DNA from: Colwellia sp. RSH04
Lineage (GTDB): Bacteria > Pseudomonadota > Gammaproteobacteria > Enterobacterales > Alteromonadaceae
Reading direction: 5' to 3'
Length of the DNA stretch: 64,000 bases
Assembly (NCBI RefSeq): GCF_003545765.1
Contig: NZ_QXIO01000009.1
Location: forward strand, 62,001 to 126,000
Shown: piece by piece, positions 63,485 to 64,000 of the stretch
How the letters are laid out: the number at the start of each line of letters is the position of its first letter
Position numbering within the stretch: position 1 is the first letter of the stretch
Program-made: the position numbers and the translations under genes
Notes under the pieces: generated by a model
The model's database searches: none
Seen by the model: the letters and a program-made list of their open reading frames with translations, nothing else
What the model was told of the DNA's origin: nothing

Positions 63485-64000
63485 ATGAAAAAAATTCAAC
63501 GTGTAATCATTGCTGGTGGCGGAACCGCAGGTTGGATGGCAGCTGCTGCTTTTTCAAAGTTATTAGGTAAAAATCTACAGATAACGCTAATTGAATCTGA
63601 CAATATCGGTACTGTTGGCGTTGGTGAAGCGACCATTCCTCCCATTAAGACTTTTCACAAATTACTCGGTATTAATGAACAAGAGTTTATGCGTGAGACC
63701 CACGCAACCTTTAAGTTAGGAATAGGTTTTGAACACTGGAATAAACTCAATGATAATTATATTCACTCTTTTGGTATGACCGGTAAAGAATGCTGGGCTG
63801 GAGAGTTTCACCACTTTTGGCTTCATGGAAAAAGTAAAGGAGTTCATGCTCCCTTCGGTGACTATTGCTTTGAACTTCAAGCCGCAAAAGCAAATAAGTT
63901 CGCATTAAACCAAAACGTACCAATAAATTATGCTTATCATCTAGATGCAACATTATACGCTCAATACTTAAGAAAATTCAGTGAACAGTTAGGTGTTCAA
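63485..64000 (+). CDS. Second tryptophan-halogenase-family flavoprotein, 3' truncated by window edge
   Basis: 172 residues from ATG 63485 to the end of the window, frame open. FAD motif GGGTAGW at 11-17, GVGEATIPPI and the catalytic-type Lys77 in ATFKLGIGF. It follows the first halogenase-like gene by 39 bases, so the two are probably cotranscribed. The N-terminal motifs are closer to the canonical PrnA pattern than in the first copy; the WxWxIP region is outside the window. Confidence 0.9.
   Translation, partial: MKKIQRVIIAGGGTAGWMAAAAFSKLLGKNLQITLIESDNIGTVGVGEATIPPIKTFHKLLGINEQEFMRETHATFKLGIGFEHWNKLNDNYIHSFGMTGKECWAGEFHHFWLHGKSKGVHAPFGDYCFELQAAKANKFALNQNVPINYAYHLDATLYAQYLRKFSEQLGVQ

Noticed and set aside
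63747..63953. Minus-strand 68-residue frame
   Set aside because: It is the shadow of the truncated second halogenase-like gene, which has clear FAD motifs on the plus strand.

Overview
The window is AT-rich chromosomal DNA of a marine gammaproteobacterium, most likely of the order Alteromonadales and close to Colwellia or Thalassotalea. This rests on gene content and order seen by eye: a moxR/DUF58/bat operon, mfd next to csiV, an ECF sigma factor paired with a DUF3379 protein, an E. coli-like nap operon, and a TonB-receptor locus with tryptophan-halogenase-like genes. No rRNA, prophage, CRISPR array or conjugative system is visible.

Layout. (1) 1-7413: operon of a MoxR ATPase (5' end outside the window), DUF58, DUF4381, BatA, a BatB/BatC fusion carrying 20 tandem 15-bp repeats, and BatD. 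(2) 7414-12200: a MITE-like element, ECF sigma factor with putative anti-sigma, putP, and an EAL-HDOD protein with a degenerate EAL motif. (3) 12221-19150, minus strand: galE, a DHH phosphoesterase, cysC, an SLC13 permease, cysN and cysD, so sulfate uptake and activation to PAPS with a possible pAp-clearing enzyme. (4) 19356-32742: a small ComEA-type protein, mfd, csiV, DUF1244, an M9 collagenase-like lipoprotein, a DEAD-box helicase, an NTF2-like secreted protein, and gltX. (5) 32996-35443: six identical tRNA-Val(UAC) genes behind a strong promoter, then a 136-bp tandem repeat seeded by the tRNA 3' end, then an ISAs1-family element that landed in the decayed end of that repeat. (6) 35524-43691: S4 protein, GNAT, potassium channel with pentapeptide repeats, proS, alaA, a MITE-like element interrupted by an IS110-family element, and a CoA-transferase. 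(7) 43838-50335: nap operon F-(45-aa protein)-D-A-G-H-B-C with FNR-type boxes upstream. (8) 50526-64000: a sugar locus with five minus-strand genes (GPH-type transporter, GH94 phosphorylase, gluconokinase, CBM9-like protein, GH3 beta-glucosidase) divergent from a TonB-dependent receptor and two halogenase-like flavoproteins, the second cut by the window end. Three LacI-type operators lie in the divergent promoter region.

How they work together. The last locus reads as a LacI-controlled uptake and degradation system. A GH94 phosphorylase translationally coupled to a gluconokinase suggests an aldobionic acid such as cellobionate as substrate, split to glucose 1-phosphate and gluconate. The nap operon gives periplasmic nitrate reduction under oxygen control. 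The cys genes supply PAPS.

Most unusual structures: the tRNA-seeded 136-bp repeats (same architecture as the E. coli tyrT/rtT locus), the collagenase-like protein with a repeated beta-type module inserted in its catalytic region, the nested transposon at the alaA stop codon, and the 10-G tract in the batA ribosome-binding region. I did not find a clearly new defence or mobile system; the tRNA-linked repeat is the best candidate for something undescribed.
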